DNA of 64,000 bases from CAYMCQ01 sp964389025. GTDB taxonomy: Bacteria > Verrucomicrobiota > Verrucomicrobiia > Limisphaerales > CAYMCQ01. Position 1 is the first letter of the stretch. Each line of letters starts with the position of its first letter. The DNA lies in contig CAYMCQ010000008.1 in the NCBI GenBank assembly GCA_964389025.1, positions 1 to 64,000 of the forward strand. Direction: 5' to 3'. Below the pieces are notes generated by a model. It ran no database searches. It was not told where the DNA came from and saw nothing but the letters and a program-made list of their open reading frames with translations. Of this stretch, positions 1 through 10,200 are shown piece by piece. A program made the position numbers and the translations under genes.

Positions 1-44
1 CTGACCTTTCCCCCCTCCAAACATTCAAACTCTCCAGGAGTTTT

Positions 45-248
45 TCAGCAAACTGTTGGGTAATTTTGCGTTAACAGAAGAGGGTTTGTTGTATTCGTGA
101 AGTCCCATTTGATATCAACGAACGAATAAGCCGGAAAATCATTTACAATAAATAACCCATCGCGACGAGCTGTCGGAGTTGTGGCGCACCCTCCGAGGCA
201 AACGATCAAACCCGAAACGTAAAGATGTCGAAGCAAGGATTGCTTCAT
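45..248 (-). CDS. small putative lipoprotein
   Basis: I do not recognise a family. The 67-residue product starts with a basic stretch (MKQSLLRH), then a hydrophobic core and a lipobox-like LGGC at about residues 17-20, so export and lipid attachment at that cysteine are likely. About 45 residues follow, including the motif FPAYSFVDIKWDF. I chose the ATG at 248 over an upstream in-frame start because it puts the signal peptide at the N-terminus and avoids overlapping the ispE stop 17 bp upstream. It lies co-directional and just downstream of ispE, so it may be the last gene of that transcript. The short length keeps the call tentative. Confidence 0.5.
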   Translation of the reverse strand: MKQSLLRHLYVSGLIVCLGGCATTPTARRDGLFIVNDFPAYSFVDIKWDFTNTTNPLLLTQNYPTVC

Positions 249-264
249 GAAGTTCAGTCGAACC

Positions 265-1137
265 TCAGAGCGCCGCAATTACAAGCCAAGAATGTTCCCC
301 AAATTTGCTTTTAAACGTTTCTGCGAGTTCCTCGCTCGCCTTTTCTCCCTGCACAATCGCAAACGTCGTGGAGCCGCTACCGGACATGAGCGTGACTGCG
401 CCGTGCTCGCGGAAAAATTCCTGGAACAAGACCAGCAGCGGATATTTTTTCAGCGCGGGCGCTTCGAGCGAGTTGTAAAATTCCGCGCTGGCGGTTACGA
501 GGTCGGAAGTTTGCAGCAGCGCAATCAGTTTCTGCGCGCGACCGCGGCGGCCATTCAGCACACCGGGAAAATTTGCGAGTTGCTGATACGCCCACACGGT
601 CGAAATCCCAAAACCGGGATGGACGAGCAGGATGAAAGCTCCCCGCAGGGCTGGAAAATCGTCGAGCGGCTGGATTTTTTCGCCGCGCCCCGTGGCGAGC
701 GCGGGCTTGTTTTGGAGGAAAAACGGGACATCCGAACCAAGCGTCGCAGCAATTTTGTTCAAGTCGTCGAATTTCAGCGGGCCGCCGAACAATTCATTCA
801 ACGCCTGCAAAGTCGTTGCAGCGTTGCCGCTGCCGCCGCCAAGTCCAGCGGCAAGGGGAAGTTTTTTTTCGAGATGAATGTTGATCCCGTCGGAAATTTT
901 CGCCGCCTGCAAGAACGAAGCCGCCGCGCGATGGACAAGGTTTCCAGAGTCCGTCGGCAGGCCCGGTTCGTTGCAGGTGAGTTGGATTCCATTTCCGCCG
1001 CGCTCGAAGCGCAGTTCGTCGCAGACGTTCACGGGCTGCATGACGGTCTCGACTTCATGAAAATTATCGGGCCGCCTGCCGAGGATGTTCAGCAGCAGGT
1101 TGACTTTGCAGGGCGATTGCCGAGTGACGGGTGACAT
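265..1137 (-). CDS. ispE: 4-diphosphocytidyl-2-C-methyl-D-erythritol kinase
   Basis: This cytosolic GHMP-superfamily kinase phosphorylates the 2-hydroxyl of CDP-methylerythritol with ATP, the fourth step of the MEP (non-mevalonate) isoprenoid pathway. The 290-residue length is normal for IspE. Visible motifs are the N-terminal PCKVNLLLNILGRRPDNFHE (substrate side, with the conserved Lys), the glycine-rich ATP loop PLAAGLGGGSGNAA near residues 94-107, LGSDVPFFL with the catalytic Asp near residue 135, and the C-terminal MSGSGSTTFA motif. The start is 3 bp from a palindromic repeat (1141-1200). No other MEP genes are in the window. Confidence 0.96.
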   Translation of the reverse strand: MSPVTRQSPCKVNLLLNILGRRPDNFHEVETVMQPVNVCDELRFERGGNGIQLTCNEPGLPTDSGNLVHRAAASFLQAAKISDGINIHLEKKLPLAAGLGGGSGNAATTLQALNELFGGPLKFDDLNKIAATLGSDVPFFLQNKPALATGRGEKIQPLDDFPALRGAFILLVHPGFGISTVWAYQQLANFPGVLNGRRGRAQKLIALLQTSDLVTASAEFYNSLEAPALKKYPLLVLFQEFFREHGAVTLMSGSGSTTFAIVQGEKASEELAETFKSKFGEHSWLVIAAL

Positions 1138-1140
1138 TTT

Positions 1141-1200
1141 CGGAGGGGCGAGTTACACGAGCCCCAAATTAGATGGGGACTCGTATAACTCGTCCCTCCG
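1141..1200. repeat. palindromic repeat family A, copy 1
   Basis: A 60-bp imperfect inverted repeat with arms CGGAGGGGCGAGTTACACGA and the complement of TCGTATAACTCGTCCCTCCG around a short AT-rich centre. A second copy lies at 10857-10929. It sits between ispE and the TIGR04073 gene. As RNA it would fold into a long hairpin, so it could act as a transcript-end structure or be a small non-autonomous REP/MITE-like element. Confidence 0.85.
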
Positions 1201-1209
1201 GTCGCGCGC

Positions 1210-1650
1210 TCACGGGTTGCCGAAAACGTGGAAGCGGCTGCCGGGAATGAACGGCGCGACATTGCCGCCGCTGAATCCAAGGTGAGTGTCCGTCGCGAAC
1301 ATCGGGTCGGCCATGAGCGTCGGTGTGTAATTGTCCGGGTAAACAGGATTCACCGAGAAGTGCTTCGTGCAAACCGGGTCATACGGCGGGAGCGGCGCGG
1401 TGATCATCTCGTAAATGCCGATGCCTGTCCGCGCGAACGTGCGATTGAGGCCGCGAACAAATCCGGTCGAGTAGGCCGCGTCCGGCCCATCGTGCAACGC
1501 GGTTTGCTCCATCGTGCGGCGAAATTCACCGCCGCGAACAATTTCGAAGGTGTTATTCAAACCGCGGCCAAATTTCCGCTCGGTGTTCGCACAGCCGCTG
1601 ACGAGGAGCGAAAGCGCAACTGCTGACAGGAAAAGAAAAGATTTAAACAT
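1210..1650 (-). CDS. exosortase-system-associated lipoprotein, TIGR04073-like
   Basis: The 146-residue product begins with a lipoprotein signal (MFKSFLFLSAVALSLLVSGC, Cys at about 20), followed by a segment ERKFGRGLNNTFEIVRGGEF that matches the 'RK.GRGL.N...' start of the TIGR04073 family as I know it from Verrucomicrobiota and Lentisphaerota genomes with exosortase/PEP-CTERM systems. A second GFVRGLNRTFARTGIGIYEM block gives the mature protein a two-part look. Molecular function is unknown. The ATG at 1650 is preferred because it starts the signal peptide; an upstream in-frame start would add 12 non-signal residues. A PEP-CTERM protein is encoded at 54497-55117, consistent with such a system in the genome. 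Confidence 0.75.
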   Translation of the reverse strand: MFKSFLFLSAVALSLLVSGCANTERKFGRGLNNTFEIVRGGEFRRTMEQTALHDGPDAAYSTGFVRGLNRTFARTGIGIYEMITAPLPPYDPVCTKHFSVNPVYPDNYTPTLMADPMFATDTHLGFSGGNVAPFIPGSRFHVFGNP

Positions 1651-1774
1651 ACATTTTATTGATTCTTCAAAGCAGCCTAGCGGCAATCATTTTGTTGTAA
1701 AGCGTCTTTTACCATTTCAGAAAAATGCGGCGCAAACCTGTTCCGCCAACGTGAATTCTTTCGCGGCATCGCGC

Positions 1775-2653
1775 TCATTGGTGCGGCGCGAAACCCATTT
1801 GAGCCATGATTTTTTGGCCGCGCTCTGAGACGACAAACTGAATGAAGCTTTTCGCTTCCCTGGCTTCCTTCGCCTTGTTCGTGTAAAGGCGCAGGATGCG
1901 CGCGTAGGGATACTGGCCTTTGTTGATGGTCTCGACGGTCGGCAACACTCCGCCGACAGCAACCGCCTTGACGCCTGCGTGGTTCGCCAGAGCAATGCTT
2001 GAATAACCAATTCCGTGCGGGTCCTTTGCAACCGCCTGGACGATGGCTTCGTAGCTTGTGAACAATTTCGGATTTTCAGCGTAGGACTTGTTGCCCATCG
2101 CCAATTCTCTGAAGCCGAGATACGTGCCGGAAATCGGGTCGCGGACGTGGAGATGAATCGGCGCATCCGGCCCGCCGACATCCTTCCAATTCGTGACTGC
2201 GCCGGTGAAAATGTCGCGCACCTGTTCCCTCGTCAGGTTCACAACCGGGCAGCTCGCGTTCGCGACGACTGCCACGCTGTAGGCCCCGATGACGTAATCA
2301 TTCAACTCAATGTCGCGCATCTTCGCCAGTTCCAGCTCCTCCTTGAGCGTCTCGCGCGAGGCGGCGGCAATGTCGCATTGCCCGCCCAGCAGAGCTGCGA
2401 TGCCATAAACAGTCGCCTTGGATTCCACGCTGAAATCTGCCGAGGGATGGTCCTTCTTGTATTCCGCGATAAGTTTTGGTGCCAATTCCTCGCCGATGGT
2501 GTTCGAGCCTCGAATCAGGACTTTTACACCCGCCGCTGTTTCCGGCTTCTTTTCCTCGGCACAGCTCGCGAGAAACAGACAGAGCGCAAGCAAGACAGCA
2601 TTTTTCACAAGCTGCATTTTCGTCGAGCGATCAGTTGGAAAGATTTTTTTCAT
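1775..2653 (-). CDS. PstS-like periplasmic phosphate-binding lipoprotein
   Basis: A type II periplasmic binding protein of the PstS-like group, likely binding phosphate or a similar oxyanion outside the inner membrane. A lipoprotein signal ends at LFLASC (about residues 27-32). The mature part opens with VLIRGSNTIGEELAPKLIAEY, the typical first strand and anion loop, and continues with DIAAASRETLKEE, DYVIGAYSVAVVAN, FTGAVTNWKDVGGPD and DPISGTYLGF, all characteristic PstS-like segments. At 292 residues it is full length. An alternative ATG at 2617 (MQLVKN...) would give a tidier signal peptide. No pstC, pstA, pstB or phoU gene is adjacent, so it is an orphan binding protein here and may serve another transporter or sensing. 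Confidence 0.85.
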   Translation of the reverse strand: MKKIFPTDRSTKMQLVKNAVLLALCLFLASCAEEKKPETAAGVKVLIRGSNTIGEELAPKLIAEYKKDHPSADFSVESKATVYGIAALLGGQCDIAAASRETLKEELELAKMRDIELNDYVIGAYSVAVVANASCPVVNLTREQVRDIFTGAVTNWKDVGGPDAPIHLHVRDPISGTYLGFRELAMGNKSYAENPKLFTSYEAIVQAVAKDPHGIGYSSIALANHAGVKAVAVGGVLPTVETINKGQYPYARILRLYTNKAKEAREAKSFIQFVVSERGQKIMAQMGFAPHQ

Positions 2654-2800
2654 GGCGCGTCCTTCGTTAAAGTGGAATGGCTTTCGCCTTTGACATTGAG
2701 TTGTCCGCCGAAATTTATCAAGGTAAAAATCAAGCCCTCCGAATGAAATTTGCCATGTTACGCATGGTTTACTTTTACCGCGCTTCCGCGAAAATAAGGC

Positions 2801-5800
2801 GTGCGCGTGAATTTCCTTTTAGGTCCCGCAGGCAGCGGCAAAACATTTCGCTGCATGGCGCAAATCCGCGCTGCGCTGCGGGAAAGTCCCGAAGGCCCGC
2901 CCATGCTGCTCATCGCGCCGAAGCAGGCGACGTATCAACTCGAACGCCAATTACTCGCCGATGATTCGATTCAGGGCTACACGAGGTTGCGGATTGTTTC
3001 TTTCGAGCGGCTGGCGGAATTTATTTTGGACGAGGCTCAAAAGCCGGCGCTGCGCCTGTTGAGCGAGCAAGGGCGGCTGATGGTCTTGCGCGCGTTGCTG
3101 GCCAAAAAACATTCCGCGCTGAAACTGTTTCACGGCAGCGCACGGCTTGCTGGCTTCGCGCAGCAACTCAACGACGCGCTTCGGGAACTGCAACGCCACC
3201 TGCTGACACCAGAGAAGCTTCGCGACCTCGCGCGGCGATTCGCTTCAAACGAAGGAATTTCATTCAAGCTCCACGATTTCGCGACGATGCTTGAAGCCTA
3301 TTTGCGCTGGCTTGCGGAACATAATTTGCAGGACGCGGACTGTCTGCTGGACGAAGCTGTTCAGGCCCTCCATTCGAGACCGGCGATCGCCAATCGGCAA
3401 TCGGCAATTCAGGCCTTATGGCTCGACGGCTTCGCAGAGATTTCCCCGCAAGAATTGGATTTGCTCGCCGCGCTGATTCCGCATTGCGAGCAGGCGACTC
3501 TCACATTTTGCCTCGACCACATTCCGACGGAAAAAATTTCCTGGCTGTCGAACTGGTCGGTTGTGCGCCGCGCTTTCGAGGAATGCCGGGAGCGGCTAAA
3601 AGGATTGCCGGATTGCGAACTGAAAATTGAGCTGTTGGAACGCGAGCCGCTCAAAAGCCGGTTTGAAAATCAGACGCTGGCCAAGCTGGAAAAAAATTGG
3701 GCTGGGCCGGCCGGCTATCTGGAATCTGAAATCTTAAACTTCAAATCGGCTGAAGCGGGCGATTCCCAACAGTCCCTTCGCATAGCCAAATGCGCCAATC
3801 CCGAGGCCGAGGCTGTGCTCGCGGCGCGTGAAATTCTTTCGCACGTCCGCAACGGCGGGCGTTTTCGCGACGCGACGGTGCTTGTCCGCAAACTGGAAAG
3901 TCATCACGCCGGACTGGAGCGTGTTTTCCGACGCTACGAGATTCCGTTTTTTCTTGATCGCCGGGAATCCGTTGCGCACCACCCGCTGGCCGAATTGACC
4001 CGCAGCGCGCTTCGCACCGTCGCGCTCGGCTGGCCGCATGAGGATTGGTTCGCCGCGCTCAAATCGGGGCTTGTGCCGATTGACGAAACGGAAATTGACC
4101 GGCTCGAAAACGAGGCGCTCGCTCGCGGCTGGAAAGGAGTTGCCTGGCAAAGGGAAATTTCAATTCCAAATGAAGATGCGTTGGCCGTGTCGGTTGAAAA
4201 ACTTCGAAGGAAGATTGTCCCGCCATTTCAGCGGCTTGAAATAAATCTTCGCGGGGAGTCAGGAAAACCGACGGGCAAACAACTGGCTGCATCGCTGCGA
4301 CAGTTTTGGAGCGACCTAGAAGTTCAAAAACAACTCGAAGGCTGGGCCGATGATTCGCTCTCAAATCGGAAATCCGAAATTTCAAATTCCGTCCACGCGA
4401 CCGTCTGGGAGCAAATGGACGAGTGGCTCAAAAATCTGGAGCTGGGGTTTGCGGACGAGATGCTCTCGTTGCGCGAGTGGCTGCCGGTGGTCGAAGCAGG
4501 GCTTGGAAGTTTCACTGTGGGCGTGATTCCGCCGGCGCTCGACCAGGTTTTAATTGGTTCAGTCGAGCGCTCTCGAAATCCCGACGTGAAGCTGGCCATC
4601 ATTCTTGGCCTCAATGAAACAATTTTTCCTTCGCCGCCGGAGCAAGGCGTGTTGCTGACGCAAAGCGACCGCGACACATTGGAAAATCAAAACGTGGAGT
4701 TAAGCGGGAGCGCGAAACGACAGCTTGGCCGCGAGCGTTTCTTCGCTTACGTCGCGTTCACCCGCGCGCGAGAACGGCTGGTGCTGACGTGCGCCAGCGC
4801 CGGTTCAAACGGGGAAACTCTGAACCCATCGCCGTTTCTTTCGCAGGTTCAAAGAATTTTTCCATCGGTTGAAATTGAAAATTTTTCTGAAACGCTGGAG
4901 TGGCGCGACAGCCAGCACGTCAGCGAATTGATTCCCGCGCTGCTGGCGGGCGCGCGCGTAAAATCATCCGACTGGCGCCGGTTCGTGAAATTGCCAACGC
5001 TCATTTCGCTGATGGAGCGGGTGGAAAGTTTTTCGCGGCAGGAAGACGTCGGTTCGCTTTCGCCGGAACTGACGCTGCGACTTTATGGGACGACGTTGAA
5101 GACATCCGTGAGCCGGCTGGAGCAATTTGCGATGTGCCCGTTCCGTTTTTTCGTCCACTCCGGCTTGCGGGCCGAGGAGCGGAAGACGTTCGAGCTTGAC
5201 TCGAAGGAACAAGGCTCGTTTCAGCATGACGTGCTGAAGTTTTTCCATCTCGATTTGCTGCGCGAAAAAAAACGCTGGCGCGATTTGACGCCGGAGGAAA
5301 CGCGCGAGCGAATCGGGAAAATCGGGCGCGGGATGCTGGCGAGTTATCGCGACGGTTTGCTGGAGGCTAGCGAGGAGAGCCGGTTTAAGGCTCAGTCTCT
5401 CATCGAGTCGTTGCAGGATTTTGTGGAGACGCTGGTCGCGTGGATGCGGCGGCAGTATCAGTTTGATCCGGTTGTTGCAGAACTGGCGTTTGGCGAAGGG
5501 GAAATTCCACCGTGGGAATTGGAGGTGAGCTGCGGTCGAAAACTCGCGCTGCACGGGCGGATTGACCGCGTGGATCTTTTTCGGAAGAACGATGAGGAAG
5601 CGTTGTGCGCGGTGATTGATTACAAATCGAGCGTGAAAAAACTGGAGCCAGTGCTGGTCGAAAATGGGATTCAACTTCAACTGCTCGCGTATTTGAACGT
5701 CGTCCGGCGCTGGCCTGAACCCGAAAAAACTTTTGGCGCGAGCCGGCTGATTCCAGCCGGAGCTTTTTACGTGAACCTGCGTGGCAAATACGAGCGCGGT

Positions 5801-6202
5801 GAAAATCGAAACGACGCGCTCGCGGAAATCGAAGCCGCGCGCCGGCAGGCCTACAGGCACACGGGGCGGTTTGACGCGAGGCACCTGGAGCACCTCGACT
5901 GCTCTGGGTCAAAAAAGGGTGAACAGTTCAACTACAGCCGGAACAAGGATGGCTCGATTTCAAAGCGAAGCAGCGAGCCGTTGGACGGCGCGCAATTCAT
6001 CGCGCTTCTCGATTCGCTGGAAATGAAGATGAAGGAACTTAGCGAAAGGATTTTGTCCGGGGATACGCGAATTGATCCGTATAAAAAAGGTTTGGCTACG
6101 GCCTGTGAGTATTGCAGCTACGGCGCGATTTGCCGGATTGATCCATGGACGCATGTGTTCCGAGAACTGGAAAAATCTGCCGGGGAATCTTTGGAGGGAT
6201 GA
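2801..6202 (+). CDS. addB: AddB-like helicase/nuclease subunit with Fe-S nuclease domain
   Basis: Large subunit partner of AddA in RecBCD-type double-strand-break processing. The 1133-residue protein has an N-terminal Walker A GPAGSGKT (residues 8-15), a degenerate helicase body, then a C-terminal PD-(D/E)XK nuclease with AVIDYKSS near residue 939. Four cysteines typical of the AddB iron-sulfur cluster are present: one in FAMCPFRFF (about 778) and three in CEYCSYGAIC (1102, 1105, 1111). The start is GTG at 2801, preceded by AAGG. addA follows at 7258 on the same strand but is separated by an opposing gene. Three short heptad tandem arrays (3383-3410, 3721-3748, 4361-4388) are embedded in frame and look like later insertions into surface loops. 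Confidence 0.9.
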   Translation: MRVNFLLGPAGSGKTFRCMAQIRAALRESPEGPPMLLIAPKQATYQLERQLLADDSIQGYTRLRIVSFERLAEFILDEAQKPALRLLSEQGRLMVLRALLAKKHSALKLFHGSARLAGFAQQLNDALRELQRHLLTPEKLRDLARRFASNEGISFKLHDFATMLEAYLRWLAEHNLQDADCLLDEAVQALHSRPAIANRQSAIQALWLDGFAEISPQELDLLAALIPHCEQATLTFCLDHIPTEKISWLSNWSVVRRAFEECRERLKGLPDCELKIELLEREPLKSRFENQTLAKLEKNWAGPAGYLESEILNFKSAEAGDSQQSLRIAKCANPEAEAVLAAREILSHVRNGGRFRDATVLVRKLESHHAGLERVFRRYEIPFFLDRRESVAHHPLAELTRSALRTVALGWPHEDWFAALKSGLVPIDETEIDRLENEALARGWKGVAWQREISIPNEDALAVSVEKLRRKIVPPFQRLEINLRGESGKPTGKQLAASLRQFWSDLEVQKQLEGWADDSLSNRKSEISNSVHATVWEQMDEWLKNLELGFADEMLSLREWLPVVEAGLGSFTVGVIPPALDQVLIGSVERSRNPDVKLAIILGLNETIFPSPPEQGVLLTQSDRDTLENQNVELSGSAKRQLGRERFFAYVAFTRARERLVLTCASAGSNGETLNPSPFLSQVQRIFPSVEIENFSETLEWRDSQHVSELIPALLAGARVKSSDWRRFVKLPTLISLMERVESFSRQEDVGSLSPELTLRLYGTTLKTSVSRLEQFAMCPFRFFVHSGLRAEERKTFELDSKEQGSFQHDVLKFFHLDLLREKKRWRDLTPEETRERIGKIGRGMLASYRDGLLEASEESRFKAQSLIESLQDFVETLVAWMRRQYQFDPVVAELAFGEGEIPPWELEVSCGRKLALHGRIDRVDLFRKNDEEALCAVIDYKSSVKKLEPVLVENGIQLQLLAYLNVVRRWPEPEKTFGASRLIPAGAFYVNLRGKYERGENRNDALAEIEAARRQAYRHTGRFDARHLEHLDCSGSKKGEQFNYSRNKDGSISKRSSEPLDGAQFIALLDSLEMKMKELSERILSGDTRIDPYKKGLATACEYCSYGAICRIDPWTHVFRELEKSAGESLEG
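3383..3410. repeat. heptad array in addB (GCAATCG type)
   Basis: Four consecutive 7-mers: GCGATCG, CCAATCG, GCAATCG, GCAATTC. They are read in frame as part of a low-complexity stretch of AddB (around SRPAIANRQSAIQA). The 7-bp period is exact over 28 bp. Confidence 0.7.
3721..3748. repeat. heptad array in addB (GAAATCT type)
   Basis: Four consecutive 7-mers: GGAATCT, GAAATCT, TAAACTT, CAAATCG. They are translated as ESEILNFKSAE. More degenerate than the other arrays. Confidence 0.5.
4361..4388. repeat. heptad array in addB (NNAAATY type)
   Basis: Four consecutive 7-mers: TCAAATC, GGAAATC, CGAAATT, TCAAATT. They are translated as SNRKSEISNS, a peptide with the same character as the other heptad-encoded loops. 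Confidence 0.65.
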
Positions 6203-6268
6203 ATTTGTTGGCACCTGATTCTTTGATGGCAGAAAACAAGGGCGTTGTGAAGCTCCATCCTCCAATGA

Positions 6269-7117
6269 CTATTCGATGAAAAACTCCCGTGTCCAGTTTT
6301 CCGCCACGGTTTTTGCCACCCAAAATGCCTCGGCAAGTCCGATGACGGGCTGGCCCGCTTCCCATCCATTCGCCCCGAATGGATGAATGGAGTATTTCTG
6401 GTTTTCGGGATCGAAGAGGTGAACCACGTCGCCTTGCGCGATGGGAAATCCGAGATCCTCCTGCAAAGAGCCGCGCTGTGGCACCATCGAACTGCAAATC
6501 AAAAATCCTGAAGGCAGTGGCAGGGAGCGTTTGCCTTGAATCACTTCGCCGACGAAGCAGTGCGGTTTGTAATCGGAAGTTGGATTGAAAAAAATCGCGC
6601 CTTCGCCGGGCGCAAGCGTTTCCCATGGATCGCTCCATTTGCCGTTTTGAATTGTATTTTCCCCGAGCCGGAATAATTGAGTGTTGAACTTGTTGAGCTT
6701 CGTTCCGTTTGGCCAGTTTTTGAACAACGCGCTGACGGTATGCGCTTCCGAGTCGAGCGGATTTGCGATGAGCGAAAATCCCGGAGGCAGCGTCAGCGAA
6801 ACATAGCCAAGCACGTTGACTGACATGATGTCGCTGGTGACAACGCGGTAAAACCGGCAATTGAATTTCGCCACCTGCCGATCCACCGCCTCGATGGTTT
6901 CGCCGGAAAAAATTCCTTTGTCTATCGAAATCCAATTTTTGAAATCGGTCGTGGCCTGCACGTCGAATTCCACGCCGGGCGTCGCAACAAAATTGAATTG
7001 AAAAATTCCCTGAGACAACCGTTGCGGGGAACCGAGCACGGGCGGAGAAATTCCTCCCGAAGAACTCACAGATTGAGCACGCTCGGTGAGCTTCTTAAGA
7101 AAAGACGTGACACTCAT
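6269..7117 (-). CDS. secreted-type protein with 'VGY..GF..IANPL' module
   Basis: No named family is recognised. The 282-residue product has an N-terminal part with VQATTDFKNWISI...CRFYRV, a short beta-rich motif I know from many Verrucomicrobiota surface proteins, then VNVLGYVSLTLPPGFSLIAN and the blocks APGEGAIFFNP, CFVGEV and AEAFWV. These blocks occur in the same order in the exported protein at 53784-54461 (IVGYVNKVNVPGFQMIANPL, VPGQGAFLFNP, TFVGEV, GESFWI), so the two share a module. Unlike that protein, no convincing signal peptide is visible here. The ATG at 7117 was chosen; a GTG at 7129 would add four residues. It lies on the opposite strand between addB and addA. Confidence 0.65.
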   Translation of the reverse strand: MSVTSFLKKLTERAQSVSSSGGISPPVLGSPQRLSQGIFQFNFVATPGVEFDVQATTDFKNWISIDKGIFSGETIEAVDRQVAKFNCRFYRVVTSDIMSVNVLGYVSLTLPPGFSLIANPLDSEAHTVSALFKNWPNGTKLNKFNTQLFRLGENTIQNGKWSDPWETLAPGEGAIFFNPTSDYKPHCFVGEVIQGKRSLPLPSGFLICSSMVPQRGSLQEDLGFPIAQGDVVHLFDPENQKYSIHPFGANGWEAGQPVIGLAEAFWVAKTVAENWTREFFIE

Positions 7118-7257
7118 AACTTCCAGCACTATTTACGCGAATAATTGCAAGGAATTTGGAGCAAACCACACGCCAATGAATTCAAATCCGCAAAAGCCTT
7201 TCATTCTTTCTGCCCACCTCGGTTTTTTGTAAAATATCGAGGCAAAAAAGCCGCCCT

Positions 7258-10200
7258 ATGGCAAACAATCAAGTGAGAGTCACTGAAAGCCAGCTAAATG
7301 CCGTCGTTTCGCGCGGAAATGTTCTCGTCATCGCGGGTGCCGGAACCGGAAAGACGCGCACCTTGGTCGAGCGTTGCCTGGACTGTCTCATCCATGAGCA
7401 GCCGCGCGTCTCGATTGATGAGATTCTGATGGTCACGTTCACGGAAAAGGCCGCCGCTGAGATGCGCGGGCGCATCCGCAAGAGCATCGAGCGGCACGCC
7501 GAGAAGAATCCCACGGACATTCATTGCGCCGGGCAACTTGCGCTGTTTGAGACCGCGCACATCGGCACGCTGCACAGTTTTTGTTTCCGACTCGTGCAGC
7601 AGAATTTTTATTCGCTCAAGCTCGATCCGCAAATCACCGTTTTGTCCGCCGAAGAAGCCGCATTGCACGCCAGAGACGCGCTCGACAAAGTCTTGCAACG
7701 CCATTACACCGGCACATCCACCGGCGCCGGGAACGTCCAAAAACTGATTCAGATTCATGGGCGCGGCTCCGACCTGCCGATTCGCCAACTGGTTCTGCAA
7801 ATTCATCACTACGCGCAAACGTTGCCAGATCCGCTGCAATGGTTTGAAAACCGAAGCGCAATGTTCGCGTCGCGAAAGCCGGATCAATGGGAAACATGGC
7901 TTGTTCAAGGCGTCAGCGAGTGGAGAAAAGACTGGCTGCCCGAATTGCAAATACGAAAAACACAAGCCGCCACCGCTGTTTATGCCGCGTTGGAGAAGTT
8001 GCAACAAAATCCGTCGCGCGCGGATTGCGCCGCCGCGCTCGCGGAAATTCTCGGCGCACCAGAAAATTCTCCGACCGAAAAAAAATCTCCCGACGCCAGA
8101 CTGCTGAAAACATTTTTTGCCGAAGCTGCATTCTTCGATTCGCTTGCGAATGCCGTCCAGGAAACCGACCCGCTTGCCGAAGATTGGAATTGGGTGCGCG
8201 AGCAAATGGCCGCGTTGCTGGCGCTCGCGCAGGAATTCGGCGTGGAGTTTTCGGAGATGAAACGCGAACTTGGCGTCCTGGATTTTCACGACCTCGAGCA
8301 ATTCGCGCTCGATCTGCTTTGGGACAGGAGCGCGGACAAACCGAACGAACTGGCGCGGCAGTGGCGCGAGAAATTAAGATTTGTTTTCGTCGACGAATAT
8401 CAGGACATCAACGCCGCGCAGGATAAAATCATCGCCGCGTTGAGCCGCGACGACGCGCGCGGCAACCGGTTTCTCGTCGGCGACGCCAAGCAGAGCATCT
8501 ACCGTTTTCGGCTCGCCGACCCTTCGATTTTCCGGCGTTACATCGGGGAATGGAGCGGGCCGCGCGGAAAAACTCTCCCGCTCGCGGACAATTTCCGCAG
8601 CCGCGAAAGCATTTTGGTTTTTGCGAATTCGCTTTTTGCCGCGTTGATGAAACAAGAAATCGGAGGCATTGCTTACGACAAATCCGCCGCGCTGCAATTC
8701 GGCGCAGCGGACGAGCGAAAGCCCTTGAGCCGCGCAGCCGATGCGTCACCGCGCGTCGAGTTGCATCTGAAAATCAAAGGCGCGAGCGACGCGGGTCATT
8801 CCGAAAACGATGACGAAACTTCACCCGCTTCACGAACGCTCGCGGACCTGGCTGAAGTCGAAGCCGAAGCGCACATCATCGCGACGCGGTTGCGCGAATT
8901 GAAGGAGCAGCAGCAGCAAGTTTGGGATGATGATAAAAAAGATTTTCGCCCGGCGAACTGGCGCGACATGGCCATTCTTTTACGCGCGCCGGCGAACAAG
9001 GCGGACGCTTACGCAAAGGAATTTCAGCGCGCAGGAGTGCCGTTGTTCGTGGCGCGCGGCGGATTTTACGAGAGCATCGAAGTGCTGGATTTGTTGAATC
9101 TGCTGAACCTGCTGGACAATCCGCTGCAGGATTTGCCCGCACTGGCCGTGCTGCGCTCGCCGCTCGTCGGTTTGACGAACGATGAACTGGCGCTCGTTCG
9201 CCTTGCTCAGCCGCGAGGACAGTTCTGGCACGCGATCCAGGTATTTCATCGGGAAAAAAATTCTGAGGCGGACGGCGCGTGGCGAAAAGTGGATTTATTT
9301 TTGGAGCGTTTCCGGAACTGGCGGCGGTTGGCGCGACAAAGCTCGCTGTCGCGATGTCTTGAAGCCGTGCTCGGCGAAACGTTTTACGAGTCGTGGGTTC
9401 TGACGCAGCCCCGAAAGCTTTCGGGGCAGGCGAACGTGCGGCGCTTTCTCAGCCTTGCGCGGCAGTTCGATCAATTCAAGCGCCAGGGGCTTTTTCGATT
9501 CCTGAAATTCATCGAGGCGCAACAACTTGCCGAAGCCGAGCCGGAATTTCCCGCCGACGTTGACGAAGACGCGGTGCGGTTGATGAGTATTCATCAAAGC
9601 AAAGGGCTGGAATTTCCCGTCGTGGTCGTGGCTGACATCGGCAAAAGGTTTAATGAACAAGACCTGCGAAATGAAATCATCCTCGACGAAAAATTCGGCT
9701 TGTGTCCGCACGTCCGCCCGCCGCACACGGGACGGACTTATCCGAGTTTGCCGTATTGGCTGGCGAAGCGGCGACAGAAATGCGAATTGTTCGGGGAAGA
9801 ATTGCGGTTGCTCTACGTTGCGGCCACGCGCGCGCGCGACACGCTCATCCTCAGCGGCGCGGTGACGCAAAAGAAGATTGAGCAGTGGAACAAAGGCAGT
9901 GCGATTTCCGCGGCCTCGCTGCTCGGGGCGACATCGTTCGCGGATTTTCTTGGACTATGGCTTTCGTCCATCGGCCAATCCATTGAACCGTCGGCGCGCA
10001 CAGGCGCAAACGAATTTCTGCGCTGGTTTGTTTACAAGGGGGACGAAGCTCAATTGCCTGCCGAAAACGAAAACGACTCACCGCAGCCTGGCAGCTTGCT
10101 TGAAAGCGACGATTGGCAAAAAGTCCAGCAACGTCTGTCATCAGGAGAATACCCACATCTTCCGGCCACGACCGGGCCTGCCAAGACTTCCGTGACGCTT

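Noticed and set aside
247..1134. An open frame of 295 codons on the plus strand across ispE
   Set aside because: It is the exact antisense of ispE and has no recognisable motif.
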